Origin: Flavobacterium sandaracinum
GTDB taxonomy: Bacteria; Bacteroidota; Bacteroidia; Flavobacteriales; Flavobacteriaceae
Direction: 5' to 3'
DNA length: 64,000 nucleotides
Assembly: GCF_004349135.1 (NCBI RefSeq)
Contig: NZ_SMFN01000012.1
Span: forward strand, 61,103-125,102
The translations under genes and the position numbers were made by a program. Below, piece after piece: positions 8,423 to 16,785 of this stretch; position 1 is the first letter of the stretch; each line of letters starts with the position of its first letter. The notes beneath the pieces are model-generated. The model was not told the DNA's origin, searched no databases, and saw nothing but the letters and a program-made list of their open reading frames with translations.

Positions 8423-10486
8423 CTATTCTTTTAGCAAACGCTGTAACTGAACCTGTTCGGCTTCATTTAAGTCAGGAACTATTTTTTCCAAAGCAAATCT
8501 CATTTCTGGATTTTTTAATAACTTTCTAATGGTATCTCTTCCAAATTTAGAAAATTGCCACATGTGATGTGTAGTTGCATTTACAAGATTTTTCAAAACA
8601 ATATCATTAATTATTTTGAAAGCAAGCAATTTGTCCAAAGCATTTTGTCTGGTATTCGCCTCGTAATTTATAGATGAATACTCTATTAATTCATTGACCC
8701 ATATTTCTTTCTCTACAGTATAATTAGGTGTTGATAAAGCGAGTGTCAACCACAAAGTCCTTAAATTATAATCATTGAAACCCACCCAATTTTTGGATTG
8801 ATCTAAATATTTAAAACGCTTTTCTGGAAAATTATTCCATAAATTATATAACGCCAATTCTTGTGTTTGATACGATTTGTCCTCTAATAAAGTTTCATAG
8901 TCCATTCTGAAGCTTTCAGGAATTTCATTTAATGTTCCCGCAATTGTTTGACGTAATTGCAGATTTTTAGTTTCTAAAGCTAAAATAAAAAGACTCTCTT
9001 TATCTTCCCATTTTTCATTTTTTAATTGATTTAGAATCGCTTCTTTCACCGAAAAATAAACGTCAGATTCCATTATTTTTTTTAAAAAATCCTTTTTATC
9101 TAACAACGGTTTATTTTTTAATTTTTCTACCTCAAACAAGATCTGAATTGATTTGTTTTTTAACAATAAAATATTAGCTTGTTGGGTATTAAAAACAGTA
9201 GTTTCAAGCCATACTTTACTAAAATTATCCAAATCATAATTTGATACTTTCTTAATTTCAGTAAAAAAATCATTGGTATTCACACTCTGATACGCATGTT
9301 TTTTCAAATAGTTTTTGACCGCTTTTTTAAACGCCTTATCGCCTATTTCCTCGTGTAAAATGAATAAAGCCCAAGCACCTTTTTGATAAAATGTCAATGA
9401 ACTTGCTTTTGCATTCAAAACAGGAATCGGGTCCGTACGAGAGGCAAATTTTAATTGCTGTGCCGACTCATATAATTTGGAATAGAAATAATCTTCACCA
9501 TAGATTTCTTTTTCGGCAAGCAGTGCATAATACGTAGCAAAACCCTCCTGCAACCAATGGTGTTTACTATTTTCGGCAGTGACTAAATTTCCAAACCATT
9601 GGTGCGCTAATTCATGTGCATTGACATTGGTGTAACTTCTGTCTTCAAATCCTGTTGAATCGACAACAAAACGCGTGTTGAAAAGCGTTGCTGATGTATT
9701 TTCCATTCCAGCATATAGAAAATCTCGAACAGGTGCTTGTTTGTATATTTCCCAAGGATACTTCACTCCTATTTCCTTTTCTAAAAAATCAAACATTCTT
9801 TTTGAATCACGATAGGTTGGTTCAAACTTAGCTTTATCATTAGATTCATAATAAATCTCTAATGGAATCCCCGAATTTGATACTTGAGTTTGCTTGTCAA
9901 ATTTCCCAATGGCAAGCATCAACAAATAAGAACTCATTGGTTTTTGCATACCATAGTTCCAAACGGAAAGTCCATTCAATTCCGACTTAAATTGCAACGT
10001 ACCATTTGAAATTACCTGATAGTCTTTATCAAATACGATGTTCATATTAAAAACTACTTTTTCATTCACGTCATCAAAACTTGGAAACCAATGACTCGTA
10101 TATTTCCCTTGTCCTTGTGTCCAAATTTGTACATTATCATTTGCTTCTGAACCAATGAAATACATCGTTTGCTTTGGCTTTGCCAAATACTGAAAAGTCA
10201 GGTTATTTTTCCCTTTTTTAAACCGATATATGATTTGTAGTTCTTTTTGTGTGTTGTGAAAATCAATTGGTTTTCCGTTCAGCATAACATCAAAAAATTC
10301 CATATTTTGCGCATCAATTTTAATGGTATCAATGGGTTTCAAAATATTAAAATCATAATCCACAGCTCCAGAAACAGTTTTTTCAATTGGATTTATTGCA
10401 ATTCTACCCAAAACCGATTTAAAATCGACAAATTGGGTTTGTTGGGCAAAAGTGAATGTGGAAATAAAAAGGAATAGGTATTTCAT
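8423..10486 (-). CDS. M1 family zinc metallopeptidase (aminopeptidase N-like), secreted
   Basis: An M1 aminopeptidase removes N-terminal residues from peptides; this one should work in the periplasm. I start it at 10486 so the protein (687 residues) begins with the signal peptide MKYLFLFISTFTFAQQ; a frame-extending ATG at 10516 would only add ten residues ahead of it. The exopeptidase motif GMEN is at 260-263, the zinc site HELAH at 291-295 with the third ligand Glu at 314 (WLQEGFATYY), and the catalytic Tyr region follows around 375. The C-terminal half is a helical repeat region as in M1 enzymes. It starts about 100 bases from the divergent Dph6-like gene. Confidence 0.9.
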   Translation of the reverse strand: MKYLFLFISTFTFAQQTQFVDFKSVLGRIAINPIEKTVSGAVDYDFNILKPIDTIKIDAQNMEFFDVMLNGKPIDFHNTQKELQIIYRFKKGKNNLTFQYLAKPKQTMYFIGSEANDNVQIWTQGQGKYTSHWFPSFDDVNEKVVFNMNIVFDKDYQVISNGTLQFKSELNGLSVWNYGMQKPMSSYLLMLAIGKFDKQTQVSNSGIPLEIYYESNDKAKFEPTYRDSKRMFDFLEKEIGVKYPWEIYKQAPVRDFLYAGMENTSATLFNTRFVVDSTGFEDRSYTNVNAHELAHQWFGNLVTAENSKHHWLQEGFATYYALLAEKEIYGEDYFYSKLYESAQQLKFASRTDPIPVLNAKASSLTFYQKGAWALFILHEEIGDKAFKKAVKNYLKKHAYQSVNTNDFFTEIKKVSNYDLDNFSKVWLETTVFNTQQANILLLKNKSIQILFEVEKLKNKPLLDKKDFLKKIMESDVYFSVKEAILNQLKNEKWEDKESLFILALETKNLQLRQTIAGTLNEIPESFRMDYETLLEDKSYQTQELALYNLWNNFPEKRFKYLDQSKNWVGFNDYNLRTLWLTLALSTPNYTVEKEIWVNELIEYSSINYEANTRQNALDKLLAFKIINDIVLKNLVNATTHHMWQFSKFGRDTIRKLLKNPEMRFALEKIVPDLNEAEQVQLQRLLKE

Positions 10487-10589
10487 TACTAGCATATTTA
10501 ATGATGCGATTTCCAAAGTTACAAAGGTTTCCCCAACTAATCCGGCTAATTTTGTAAGTTTACCTCCAGAAATCCATAAGTAAACTACA

Positions 10590-11327
10590 TTGAAAAAGAA
10601 AGCCCTATTTAATTGGAGCAGCGGAAAAGATTCTGCGCTAGCCTTATATAAAAGCCTACAAAATCCAGAAATTGAAATTTCTTGTTTATTAACCAGTGTA
10701 AACCAACAGCATCAACGTGTTTCTATGCATGGAGTTAGAGTTGAATTATTACAACAACAAGCCCAAAGCATTGGATTACCGCTTGAAATCATGCAAATTC
10801 CTGAAATGCCAACTATGGAAGCCTACGAAGATGTGATGCGAAAAACATTGGTAAAACTAAAAAATCATGGTGTCACCCATTCTATTTTTGGAGATATTTT
10901 TCTGGAAGATTTGCGTAAATACCGTGAAGATAAATTAGCCGAAATAGGTTTCGAAGGCATTTTCCCGCTTTGGAAAATCCCAACACACGAAATCATTCAG
11001 GAATTTATAAGTTTAGGTTTTAAAACAATTGTAGTTTGTGTCAACGAACGTCATTTGGATAAAAGCTTCGTAGGTCGCGTTATCGATCAGGATTTCATAA
11101 ATGATTTACCAGACAACGTAGATGTTTGTGGTGAAAATGGCGAATTCCACACCTTCACTTTTGACGGTCCCATTTTCTCCAAACCTATCAAATTTGAAAT
11201 TGGAGAAGTTGTGTATCGAAAATATGAAAAACCAGAAAAAGAAGATTCATCCGATACTTCTTGTGATACAAATGCATCCGATGTGTTTGATTTTGGGTTT
11301 TGGTATTGTGATTTGGTTGGTAAATGA
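10590..11327 (+). CDS. Dph6-like ATP pyrophosphatase (annotated diphthine--ammonia ligase)
   Basis: A 245-residue adenine-nucleotide alpha-hydrolase (HUP fold, ATP_bind_4 domain). The PP-loop FNWSSGKDSALALY lies at residues 7-20 and the family motif GVSMHGVR-like RVSMHGVRVELL at about 42-53; FGDIFLEDLRKYRE and FVGRVID are further hallmarks. In eukaryotes and archaea Dph6 amidates diphthine on elongation factor 2. Bacteria lack diphthamide, so the name is inherited by similarity and the real amidation or adenylation substrate is unknown. It is a single gene between two minus-strand peptidase genes. Fold assignment is secure, function is not. Confidence 0.85.
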   Translation: MKKKALFNWSSGKDSALALYKSLQNPEIEISCLLTSVNQQHQRVSMHGVRVELLQQQAQSIGLPLEIMQIPEMPTMEAYEDVMRKTLVKLKNHGVTHSIFGDIFLEDLRKYREDKLAEIGFEGIFPLWKIPTHEIIQEFISLGFKTIVVCVNERHLDKSFVGRVIDQDFINDLPDNVDVCGENGEFHTFTFDGPIFSKPIKFEIGEVVYRKYEKPEKEDSSDTSCDTNASDVFDFGFWYCDLVGK

Positions 11328-11329
11328 TT

Positions 11330-11365
11330 TAAAAAAACTCCCAAATCAATAAGACAACGGAGTTC
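11330..11365 (-). terminator. Probable terminator of the aminopeptidase P gene
   Basis: AACTCC (11337-11342) and GGAGTT (11359-11364) form a short stem with a long 16-base loop; on the minus strand it is followed by seven T. It lies just past the stop at 11391. Weak stem, so moderate support. Confidence 0.5.
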
Positions 11366-11390
11366 TATTTGTAAAGAATAGTAAAATATA

Positions 11391-12875
11391 CTAATCTAAA
11401 CTTGGTACAGAAAAAGTATCTAAAACACTTTTTTCACTCATAAGTGCTTCAATTTCATTTGATTTTCTTGGTGCTTCCGATGATAAATTTACCGGTCCAT
11501 TTGTTGTAATTAAAATATCATCTTCAATTCGTACCGCAATTCCCCACCATTTTTTATCACAATCACTACCTATTGGAATGTAAATTCCAGGCTCTACGGT
11601 CACGACCATATCTGCTTCAAAAACAGTATACAAACCTGGATCGTGAACATCTAACCCAATGTGATGCGAAGTTCCGTGAGGAAAATATTTTCTAGATTCT
11701 TGTTCCGTTTTAACAATTCCTAGTTTCACTAAGCCAGCACTGATTATTTTGCGTGCAGCAACATCCGGCGCATTAAAACTATTCCCCACTTTTGCGACAG
11801 CAATACCAGCTTCTTGCGCTTCATAAACCAAATCATAAATTAGCTTTTGCTCCGTAGAAAATTTTCCATTAGCTGGAATGGTTCGGGTTACATCAGCGGT
11901 GTAGCCATGATATTCAGCTCCTAAATCCATTAAAACCAACTCATTTTCGACTTTCATTTTGCTGTTTTCAATATAATGCAATACGCAACCATTATTTCCT
12001 GCGCCCACGATTGATGGATAACCCTCAAACTCACTGCCGTACTTTTTGTATACAAATTCATGAACTCCCTGTATTTCCGTTTCCGACATTCCAGGATGCA
12101 TCGCTTTCATGATTTCACGTTGTCCCATTGCCGAAATCCGAACCGCTTTAGTCAATAAAACCAACTCTTCTTTGGATTTTTTCTCACGAAGACTCGCCAT
12201 AAAGGTCAAAATCGATTTGGTATTTATTGTAGCCTTTTTTGAAGTGACACTTTTTTTAGTGTTCATTTCGTTTTGCACATTCAAATCCATTTGTGGTCTC
12301 TCTTTTTCGCTGTAGCCAATTTGTGATTTAAAAGCACTAATTAATTTATATAAATCGGCTTTTTCATTTTTCGAATTTCGAGTGTCATCTTCAAATTCCT
12401 TAAAGAAAACAGTATCAAAATTTGCATAATCAATACCCGAATTTAAAAACGCTGCTCCATCCAAAGCATTATCAAAACCCAACTCTTTTTTAGCGCCCTC
12501 CGTTCCTAAGCGGACTCCTGTCCATTGTTCCGCTCTTGGATTTTTTTCCTGAACATAGAGCAATTCAGTGAATGACTTTCCTTCTTTATTAGTTTGATTA
12601 TTCGAAAAAACAACTAGCACTGAATTAGGTTCTTTGTATCCTGTTAAATAATAAAAATCTGGATCTTGATGGTAGATAAAATCCACATCATTGGCTCGGT
12701 TCCGAATAGGATTACTAAAAAATACTGCCACACTATTCTGAGGCATTTTGGCACGCAAGGCTGCTCTGCGTTCTTTATGGAATTGAGTCGACAAATAATC
12801 GTTTGGATTTCCGTTTTGCGCTATGGAGACACAAACAAAAAAGACAGTAAAAACAAAAGAAAGTTTTAAATTCAT
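11391..12875 (-). CDS. Xaa-Pro aminopeptidase (M24B, aminopeptidase P), secreted
   Basis: Cleaves the N-terminal residue before proline. The open frame extends to 13085, but I start it at 12875 because this Met gives a clean signal peptide (MNLKLSFVFTVFFVCVSIAQ) and the upstream 70 residues fall in a stretch with stem-loops and no protein character. The resulting 494-residue protein has the AMP_N domain (VDFIYHQDPDFYYLTGY) and then the pita-bread metallopeptidase with all five metal ligands: Asp in MDLGAEYHGY, Asp in TADVTRT, His in FPHGTSHHIGLDVHDPG, Glu in VTVEPGIY and Glu in VRIEDD. A Lys/Asn-rich insert (about residues 175-210) lies between the domains. Probably periplasmic. Confidence 0.9.
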   Translation of the reverse strand: MNLKLSFVFTVFFVCVSIAQNGNPNDYLSTQFHKERRAALRAKMPQNSVAVFFSNPIRNRANDVDFIYHQDPDFYYLTGYKEPNSVLVVFSNNQTNKEGKSFTELLYVQEKNPRAEQWTGVRLGTEGAKKELGFDNALDGAAFLNSGIDYANFDTVFFKEFEDDTRNSKNEKADLYKLISAFKSQIGYSEKERPQMDLNVQNEMNTKKSVTSKKATINTKSILTFMASLREKKSKEELVLLTKAVRISAMGQREIMKAMHPGMSETEIQGVHEFVYKKYGSEFEGYPSIVGAGNNGCVLHYIENSKMKVENELVLMDLGAEYHGYTADVTRTIPANGKFSTEQKLIYDLVYEAQEAGIAVAKVGNSFNAPDVAARKIISAGLVKLGIVKTEQESRKYFPHGTSHHIGLDVHDPGLYTVFEADMVVTVEPGIYIPIGSDCDKKWWGIAVRIEDDILITTNGPVNLSSEAPRKSNEIEALMSEKSVLDTFSVPSLD

Positions 12876-13004
12876 AGCGCTACATTTTAGGGTTTTGCAA
12901 AATAAATAAAAGATTTTGATAGCATTAATTAGTACGTAAATATAATTTTTTTGTGCGTACCAACTATTTTTTTTTTGAAAGACTGATTCTACTATTCGAT
13001 TAAA

Positions 13005-13125
13005 AATAGAAAAAGAGCACCAGAAGTTGTAAAAACTTCTGAATACTCTTTGACAAAAGTGCTTCATAATCCTAAAATTAACCAAATCTAAACCTTATGA
13101 AAATGTTTTAATAAGCACTTATAAT
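13005..13125 (-). ncRNA. Possible structured small RNA or leader ending in a terminator-like hairpin
   Basis: In the 480-base gap between the DUF1697 and aminopeptidase P genes, AAGCACTT (13113-13120) and AAGTGCTT (13057-13064) can pair, and immediately downstream on the minus strand AGAAGTT / AACTTCT (13022-13040), extended by imperfect AAAGAG / CTCTTT ends, form a hairpin followed by a T-rich stretch (13005-13016). The pattern, a helix plus a terminator, suggests a short transcript, either independent or an attenuated leader of the peptidase gene. I see no clear TAnnTTTG box upstream. Low confidence. Confidence 0.3.
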
Positions 13126-13276
13126 TTACTTTTTAACTAAAATTGTAAAACAGTATTTGACTTCGGTTATATATTTTATAGATGCTACTTCTTGCAATAG
13201 GTTGCGTCAAATTATAACTATTTTTTTCTAAAGCTAAAATAGAGCCTTAAAAATCTTTGTTTAAACTCCAAAAAAT

Positions 13277-13334
13277 ACCGCTAATTCGCAAATTTGAGAT
13301 GGATTATACCATTTATAATTTGCGAATTAGCGGT
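13277..13334 (-). terminator. 18-bp perfect inverted repeat, likely terminator of the DUF1697 gene
   Basis: ACCGCTAATTCGCAAATT (13277-13294) and its exact reverse complement (13317-13334) flank a 22-base loop. It lies 21 bases past the stop of the minus-strand gene (13356), and on that strand it is followed by a T-rich tract (ATTTTTT). The long perfect stem is stronger than needed for termination and may belong to a dispersed palindrome family. Confidence 0.6.
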
Positions 13335-13355
13335 TGAACTGGACTAGAAGTCTTA

Positions 13356-13901
13356 TTATCGTTCTTCGTACATTTTCAGCAATTGTGTCACTGTATTCCA
13401 ATTTCGGATTGTTGCAATAACATTCAGTTTTTTCTCGATGTATTTTTGATCAAATCTGGTCTTTCCGGCGCCAACAGCATATTTTATAAAGATTTTGTTG
13501 CCATCAATACTTGCTTCATCTGGTTTGAATTGGCTAATTTTCAAATCATTCATACTCGTACTTTGCAACGTAGTCGAAATAAAAGCTACATACAACTTCT
13601 TAGTATCAATATCTTTTTCCTTCAAAAATGAATTCTTTTTGAAACAAGCTTCTAAATCCTCTTTTTTAATAACAACAACAGGAACTTCATGTCCAAAAAT
13701 CTTAAAAATTTCTTGTTTTATTTTGAATCCAACGGCAGCTCCATTTTCTTCTTCGGTATCCACAAAAACATTTCCGGATTGAATGTACGTTTGCACATTT
13801 TGAAAACCAATGGCTTCCAAAGTCGTTTTTAGCGCTTCCATTTTTATCATACTGTGACCAGAAACGTTGATGCCACGAAGTAATGCGAGATGAGTTGTCA
13901 T
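13356..13901 (-). CDS. DUF1697 domain-containing protein
   Basis: The 181 residues match the DUF1697 family from start to end: the opening LALLRGINVSGHSMIKME and the YIQSGNVFV box (about 39-47) are its signature, and NWNTVTQLLKM near the C-terminus is also typical. The family is widespread in bacteria, compact, cytosolic and without a proven function. There is no signal peptide or membrane segment. It stands alone, with a strong hairpin after the stop. Family membership is confident; no role can be assigned. Confidence 0.85.
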   Translation of the reverse strand: MTTHLALLRGINVSGHSMIKMEALKTTLEAIGFQNVQTYIQSGNVFVDTEEENGAAVGFKIKQEIFKIFGHEVPVVVIKKEDLEACFKKNSFLKEKDIDTKKLYVAFISTTLQSTSMNDLKISQFKPDEASIDGNKIFIKYAVGAGKTRFDQKYIEKKLNVIATIRNWNTVTQLLKMYEER

Positions 13902-14002
13902 TTGTTGAAATTTTATTTTTTGCGAAGGTATTGTGTTTAAAAAGATAAATACATATTTAATTATCAGTTCTTCTCAACTTAGTAATACTCATTTTAGGGT
14001 GA

Positions 14003-14656
14003 TTATTCGAATATTTTAAAAATTAAGACCAAAACTAAAATAGCAAAGATTAGTACTATTACAGGAAATAATACATTTAATATTGCTTTACCAATAGATA
14101 ATTGCTGTACTTCAGCTATTCCAATTATGCACAATACAAGCGACCAAATTCCCAGTCCCGACTGTACAAAAAGCAGTAGATACAAAATCACACTTTCAGT
14201 TGAAGCTAAATTGTATAAATCAGAATCTGATTGGAATAACTGATTTCCATATAACGCAAGCTGCGGAATCAGAAGTATTAAAATGAAAATAGAAGGAAAA
14301 AAAGCATAAGCCAAAACTCTTACTATAGATTGTGTATTTCCCTTTCCATTCAACCAACTGCCAGTCCAGCTAATAAGCGCAGCATAAAGATAATAGGAAA
14401 TCCAGCCAAAAATACCACCAAAAATAACACAGACAGCGATTATATTCCAAAGGGAAAAGTTATCTCCCATATTTTTCGCTGATGCTCTATCAAAAGTTCT
14501 TACAATACCAGCTAGAAATAATAAAATATACAAATGTTTCTCATATTTGTATTCATTTATAAATTGAAAAGCTGTTCTTGGTGCCGTCATTAATTTTAGG
14601 AACAGCTCTTTCTCAGCGATTTTAATTCTTTCCGATGGTTGTTCTGTTTCATTCAT
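14003..14656 (-). CDS. YIP1-family-like integral membrane protein
   Basis: A 217-residue protein with a polar N-terminus of about 35 residues (including LFLKLMTAPRTAFQFINEY) and five hydrophobic segments after it, near residues 47-58, 70-95, 113-130, 148-180 and 192-215. The N-terminal short amphipathic helix with an L-T-x-P-R-x-x-F pattern followed by five membrane spans is the layout of bacterial Yip1/DUF1282 proteins, whose function in bacteria is unknown. It is a single gene, 100 bases from the DUF1697 gene. The family call is by topology and the PRTAF motif and could be wrong; that it is a membrane protein is clear. Confidence 0.65.
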   Translation of the reverse strand: MNETEQPSERIKIAEKELFLKLMTAPRTAFQFINEYKYEKHLYILLFLAGIVRTFDRASAKNMGDNFSLWNIIAVCVIFGGIFGWISYYLYAALISWTGSWLNGKGNTQSIVRVLAYAFFPSIFILILLIPQLALYGNQLFQSDSDLYNLASTESVILYLLLFVQSGLGIWSLVLCIIGIAEVQQLSIGKAILNVLFPVIVLIFAILVLVLIFKIFE

Positions 14657-15080
14657 AGTATTACTGTCATTTTTTAATTGATTATTTGTTCAGGCGCTGG
14701 AATAATTAAAAATAATATGCTTCTTTCTTATTATAAAAGTACATTAGCCGCAGTTTATTTGTTAAAATTAGTCTCAGATTACATTTGTAATATATAGAGC
14801 TCATTGAACTGTTATATCAAAAAATAATTAGCTACTATCTTGTTTATAACACCTTACACTTGATAATACTACATTCTAATAATTTTCGCACTTTATAATA
14901 AGTGTAAAATTATCCACGACAATGCCTATTATTTTTTATCTTGGATTAATTTTAATTTTTCGTGGTTTCCAAATATAGTACTAATAAGTTTGAATTTTTA
15001 TTTTAAAATACTTTCTCAAAATTATTCCTAAATAAACGCACCTGTTCCATTTTCCTGTAATCACTTAAAAAAAATAAAAA
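14657..15080 (-). other. Intergenic stretch with no recognisable gene
   Basis: This very AT-rich spacer separates the YIP1-like gene from the terminator of the peroxide operon. It holds stops in all frames at short intervals. A small imperfect dyad (CACTTTATAATAAGTG at about 14889-14904) is the only structure I see. No tRNA, promoter with both boxes, or mobile-element end was found. Confidence 0.5.
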
Positions 15081-15117
15081 AAAGCCTCCACCAAAACATT
15101 GTTTTGGTGGAGGCTTT
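15071..15117 (-). terminator. Strong terminator of the ohrR-ohr-nitroreductase operon
   Basis: AAAGCCTCCACCAAAAC (15081-15097) pairs perfectly over 17 bp with its complement (15101-15117) across an ATT loop. On the minus strand the stem is followed by a long T tract. It lies 53 bases past the nitroreductase stop. Confidence 0.92.
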
Positions 15118-15169
15118 CAAAACTAAAATGCAACGTGAATTAGCAACAAACTGCAGTAGTTTAAAAATA

Positions 15170-15805
15170 TTATTTAAAGTCTAGTACAAATTCCGCTTTA
15201 GGTGTTCTCACTTTTTTCATTGGAGCAATCCAATCGTTTGGTGTATCGGCGTAGCCTACATACATTAGCGAAACACTTTTTAAACCTAATTTATCTAGTG
15301 CTAAGATTTCGTCAACCACCCTGTTATCAAAACCTTCCACTGGTGTGCTGTCTACTTTTAGTTCAGCGGCTTGCGCCAAAGACAATCCAAGAGCAATGTA
15401 AGTTTGTCTGGCAATGTGCGCGAAGTTTTCTTCAGCAGGTTGTGCGAGGTAGATTTTCTTAAGCATATCCGTATAGCTATTAAAACGCCCTTGTGGTAAA
15501 CCGCGCTCTGCTGTAGTGTAATCGTACACTTTATCAATGCGCTCAGCCGTGTAACGATCCCATCCAGCAAAAATCAAAACATGAGAACAATCTCTCATGC
15601 ATTCTGGATTCAGTGCTCCTTTAACCAATTTTTCTTTTAGTTCTTGATTTTCAACAACAAGCACTTGAAAAGGTTGTAATCCTGAAGAAGTAGGTGCCAA
15701 ACGCGCCGCTTCTACAATTTTATCAATATCTTCTTTGCTTACTTTTTTGGTAGCATCATATGCTTTTACAGCATGTCTCCTATTTAAATCTTCTAGTAAA
15801 GCCAT
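15170..15805 (-). CDS. NfsB-like nitroreductase, FMN-dependent NAD(P)H oxidoreductase
   Basis: A 211-residue nitroreductase-fold enzyme that would use FMN and NAD(P)H to reduce nitro compounds, quinones or other electrophiles. The N-terminal phosphate-contacting RRHAVKAYD (9-17), the AARLAPTSSGLQPFQVLVV stretch (32-50) and a C-terminal GYADTPNDW are the usual family landmarks. The protein is cytosolic and normally functions as a dimer. It is the last gene of a three-gene operon, 28 bases behind ohr and ending at a strong terminator, so it should be induced with ohr under organic peroxide stress. The natural substrate is unknown. Confidence 0.88.
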   Translation of the reverse strand: MALLEDLNRRHAVKAYDATKKVSKEDIDKIVEAARLAPTSSGLQPFQVLVVENQELKEKLVKGALNPECMRDCSHVLIFAGWDRYTAERIDKVYDYTTAERGLPQGRFNSYTDMLKKIYLAQPAEENFAHIARQTYIALGLSLAQAAELKVDSTPVEGFDNRVVDEILALDKLGLKSVSLMYVGYADTPNDWIAPMKKVRTPKAEFVLDFK

Positions 15806-15833
15806 TGTGTATTTCTATTTTTTAATAAGTCAA

Positions 15834-16256
15834 TTAGTTGTTTGAAACCGTTAGCGTAACTAACATATTTCCTCTCGTCGCATTAGAATAAGGGCACACT
15901 TGATGCGCTTTTTCTATTAAATCTTGCGCTACGTCTAGTGTTACTCCGGGAATAATTGCATGCAAAGCGGCTTCCAAACCAAAACCTCCTGCGTCATTTT
16001 GTCCAATGCTTACACTTGCGGTTACGGTAGTTTCACCGGTTTGGATGTTTTCTTTTTTGATTACCAAGTTCAAGGCGCTATCAAAACAAGCCGAATAACC
16101 TGCAGCGAAAAGCATTTCTGGGTTGGCATAATCATCATTGGCGCCGCCTAACGCTTTTGGATATCGTACTTCTAATGCTACAATTCCGTTTTCGCTTTTT
16201 ACTTGTCCGTTTCTACCGCCTGTTGCAGTAGCTTGTGTGGTATACAATGTTTTCAT
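15834..16256 (-). CDS. ohr: Organic hydroperoxide resistance protein (Ohr, OsmC family)
   Basis: A thiol peroxidase of 140 residues that reduces organic hydroperoxides, classically using lipoylated proteins as the electron source. The N-terminus YTTQATATGGRNGQV is the typical Ohr opening. Both redox cysteines are present: Cys57 in GYSACFDSAL (peroxidatic) and Cys121 in VCPYSNATRGN (resolving). It starts two bases after the MarR regulator stop, so the two genes are translated from the same message. Length and motifs match Ohr rather than OsmC. Confidence 0.95.
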   Translation of the reverse strand: MKTLYTTQATATGGRNGQVKSENGIVALEVRYPKALGGANDDYANPEMLFAAGYSACFDSALNLVIKKENIQTGETTVTASVSIGQNDAGGFGLEAALHAIIPGVTLDVAQDLIEKAHQVCPYSNATRGNMLVTLTVSNN

Positions 16257-16258
16257 CT

Positions 16259-16678
16259 TTATTTTTTTGCTATTTTAGTAATTATGTTTTTTAATAGTAA
16301 CAAATCCTCCGCAGAAACATTCATAGCTTCCATTAACTGTTGCGGAATGCAAGCTGCTTTTTCTTTTAGTGCTACCCCTTTTTCAGTCAACGAAATGTTG
16401 ACGATTCTTTCATCAACCGTGCTTCTGATTCGGGTTACAAACGCCTTCGTTTCCATTCGTTTTAATAATGGCGTGAGCGTTCCACTATCTAATTTTAGTT
16501 TGTCACCAAGCTGATTAACGGTTTGCTCTTTGTATTCCCACAAAACGAGCATCACTAAATACTGCGGATAAGTCAACTCAAGCGCCTCCAACAATGGACG
16601 GTATTGATTGATGATCTCCTTTGCGAAGGCGTAAACGGGAAAACAAACTTGCTCGCTGATGTGTAGTTGGTCTTTCAT
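16259..16678 (-). CDS. ohrR: OhrR-type MarR-family peroxide-sensing repressor
   Basis: A 139-residue winged-helix dimeric repressor. I start it at 16678 and not at the frame-extending ATG at 16699: the -7 box TATCTTTG sits at 16697-16704, so the upstream ATG would precede the transcript start. The protein then opens MKDQLHISEQVCFPVYAF, with Cys12 in the place of the peroxide-sensing Cys of OhrR. The helix-turn-helix and wing follow (VNQLGDKLKLDSGTLTPLLK, then TRIRSTVDERIVNISLT). Oxidation of the Cys would release it from DNA and switch on ohr and the nitroreductase. It is probably autoregulated, as its operator overlaps its own promoter. Confidence 0.93.
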   Translation of the reverse strand: MKDQLHISEQVCFPVYAFAKEIINQYRPLLEALELTYPQYLVMLVLWEYKEQTVNQLGDKLKLDSGTLTPLLKRMETKAFVTRIRSTVDERIVNISLTEKGVALKEKAACIPQQLMEAMNVSAEDLLLLKNIITKIAKK

Positions 16679-16696
16679 GGTTTGTTTATTATGGTA

Positions 16697-16726
16697 CAAA
16701 GATAGTTTTAATTACATTGTGTACAA
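16697..16726 (-). promoter_or_regulatory. Promoter of the ohrR-ohr operon (TTG-N19-TATCTTTG)
   Basis: On the minus strand TTG (complement of 16724-16726) and TATCTTTG (complement of 16697-16704) are separated by exactly 19 bases, a full Bacteroidota promoter. Transcription should begin near 16690, twelve or so bases ahead of the ATG at 16678. Confidence 0.75.
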
Positions 16727-16746
16727 TTTAATTGATTACAATTAAT
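16712..16746. promoter_or_regulatory. Candidate OhrR operator overlapping the -33 region
   Basis: The segment holds ATTGTGTACAAT (16717-16728), an inverted repeat, overlapping and followed by TACAATTTAATTGATTACA. The B. subtilis OhrR operator, as I recall it, is built from TACAATT-AAATTGTA halves, so the similarity is close. Its overlap with the promoter -33 box fits simple repression by OhrR. Confidence 0.65.
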
Positions 16747-16785
16747 ATAAATTTAACTCGTAGTGGTTTTTATTTCATGGCTATT

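Noticed and set aside
12876..13085. N-terminal extension of the aminopeptidase P frame
   Set aside because: The signal peptide starts at 12875 and the extension covers stem-loops and AT-rich DNA.
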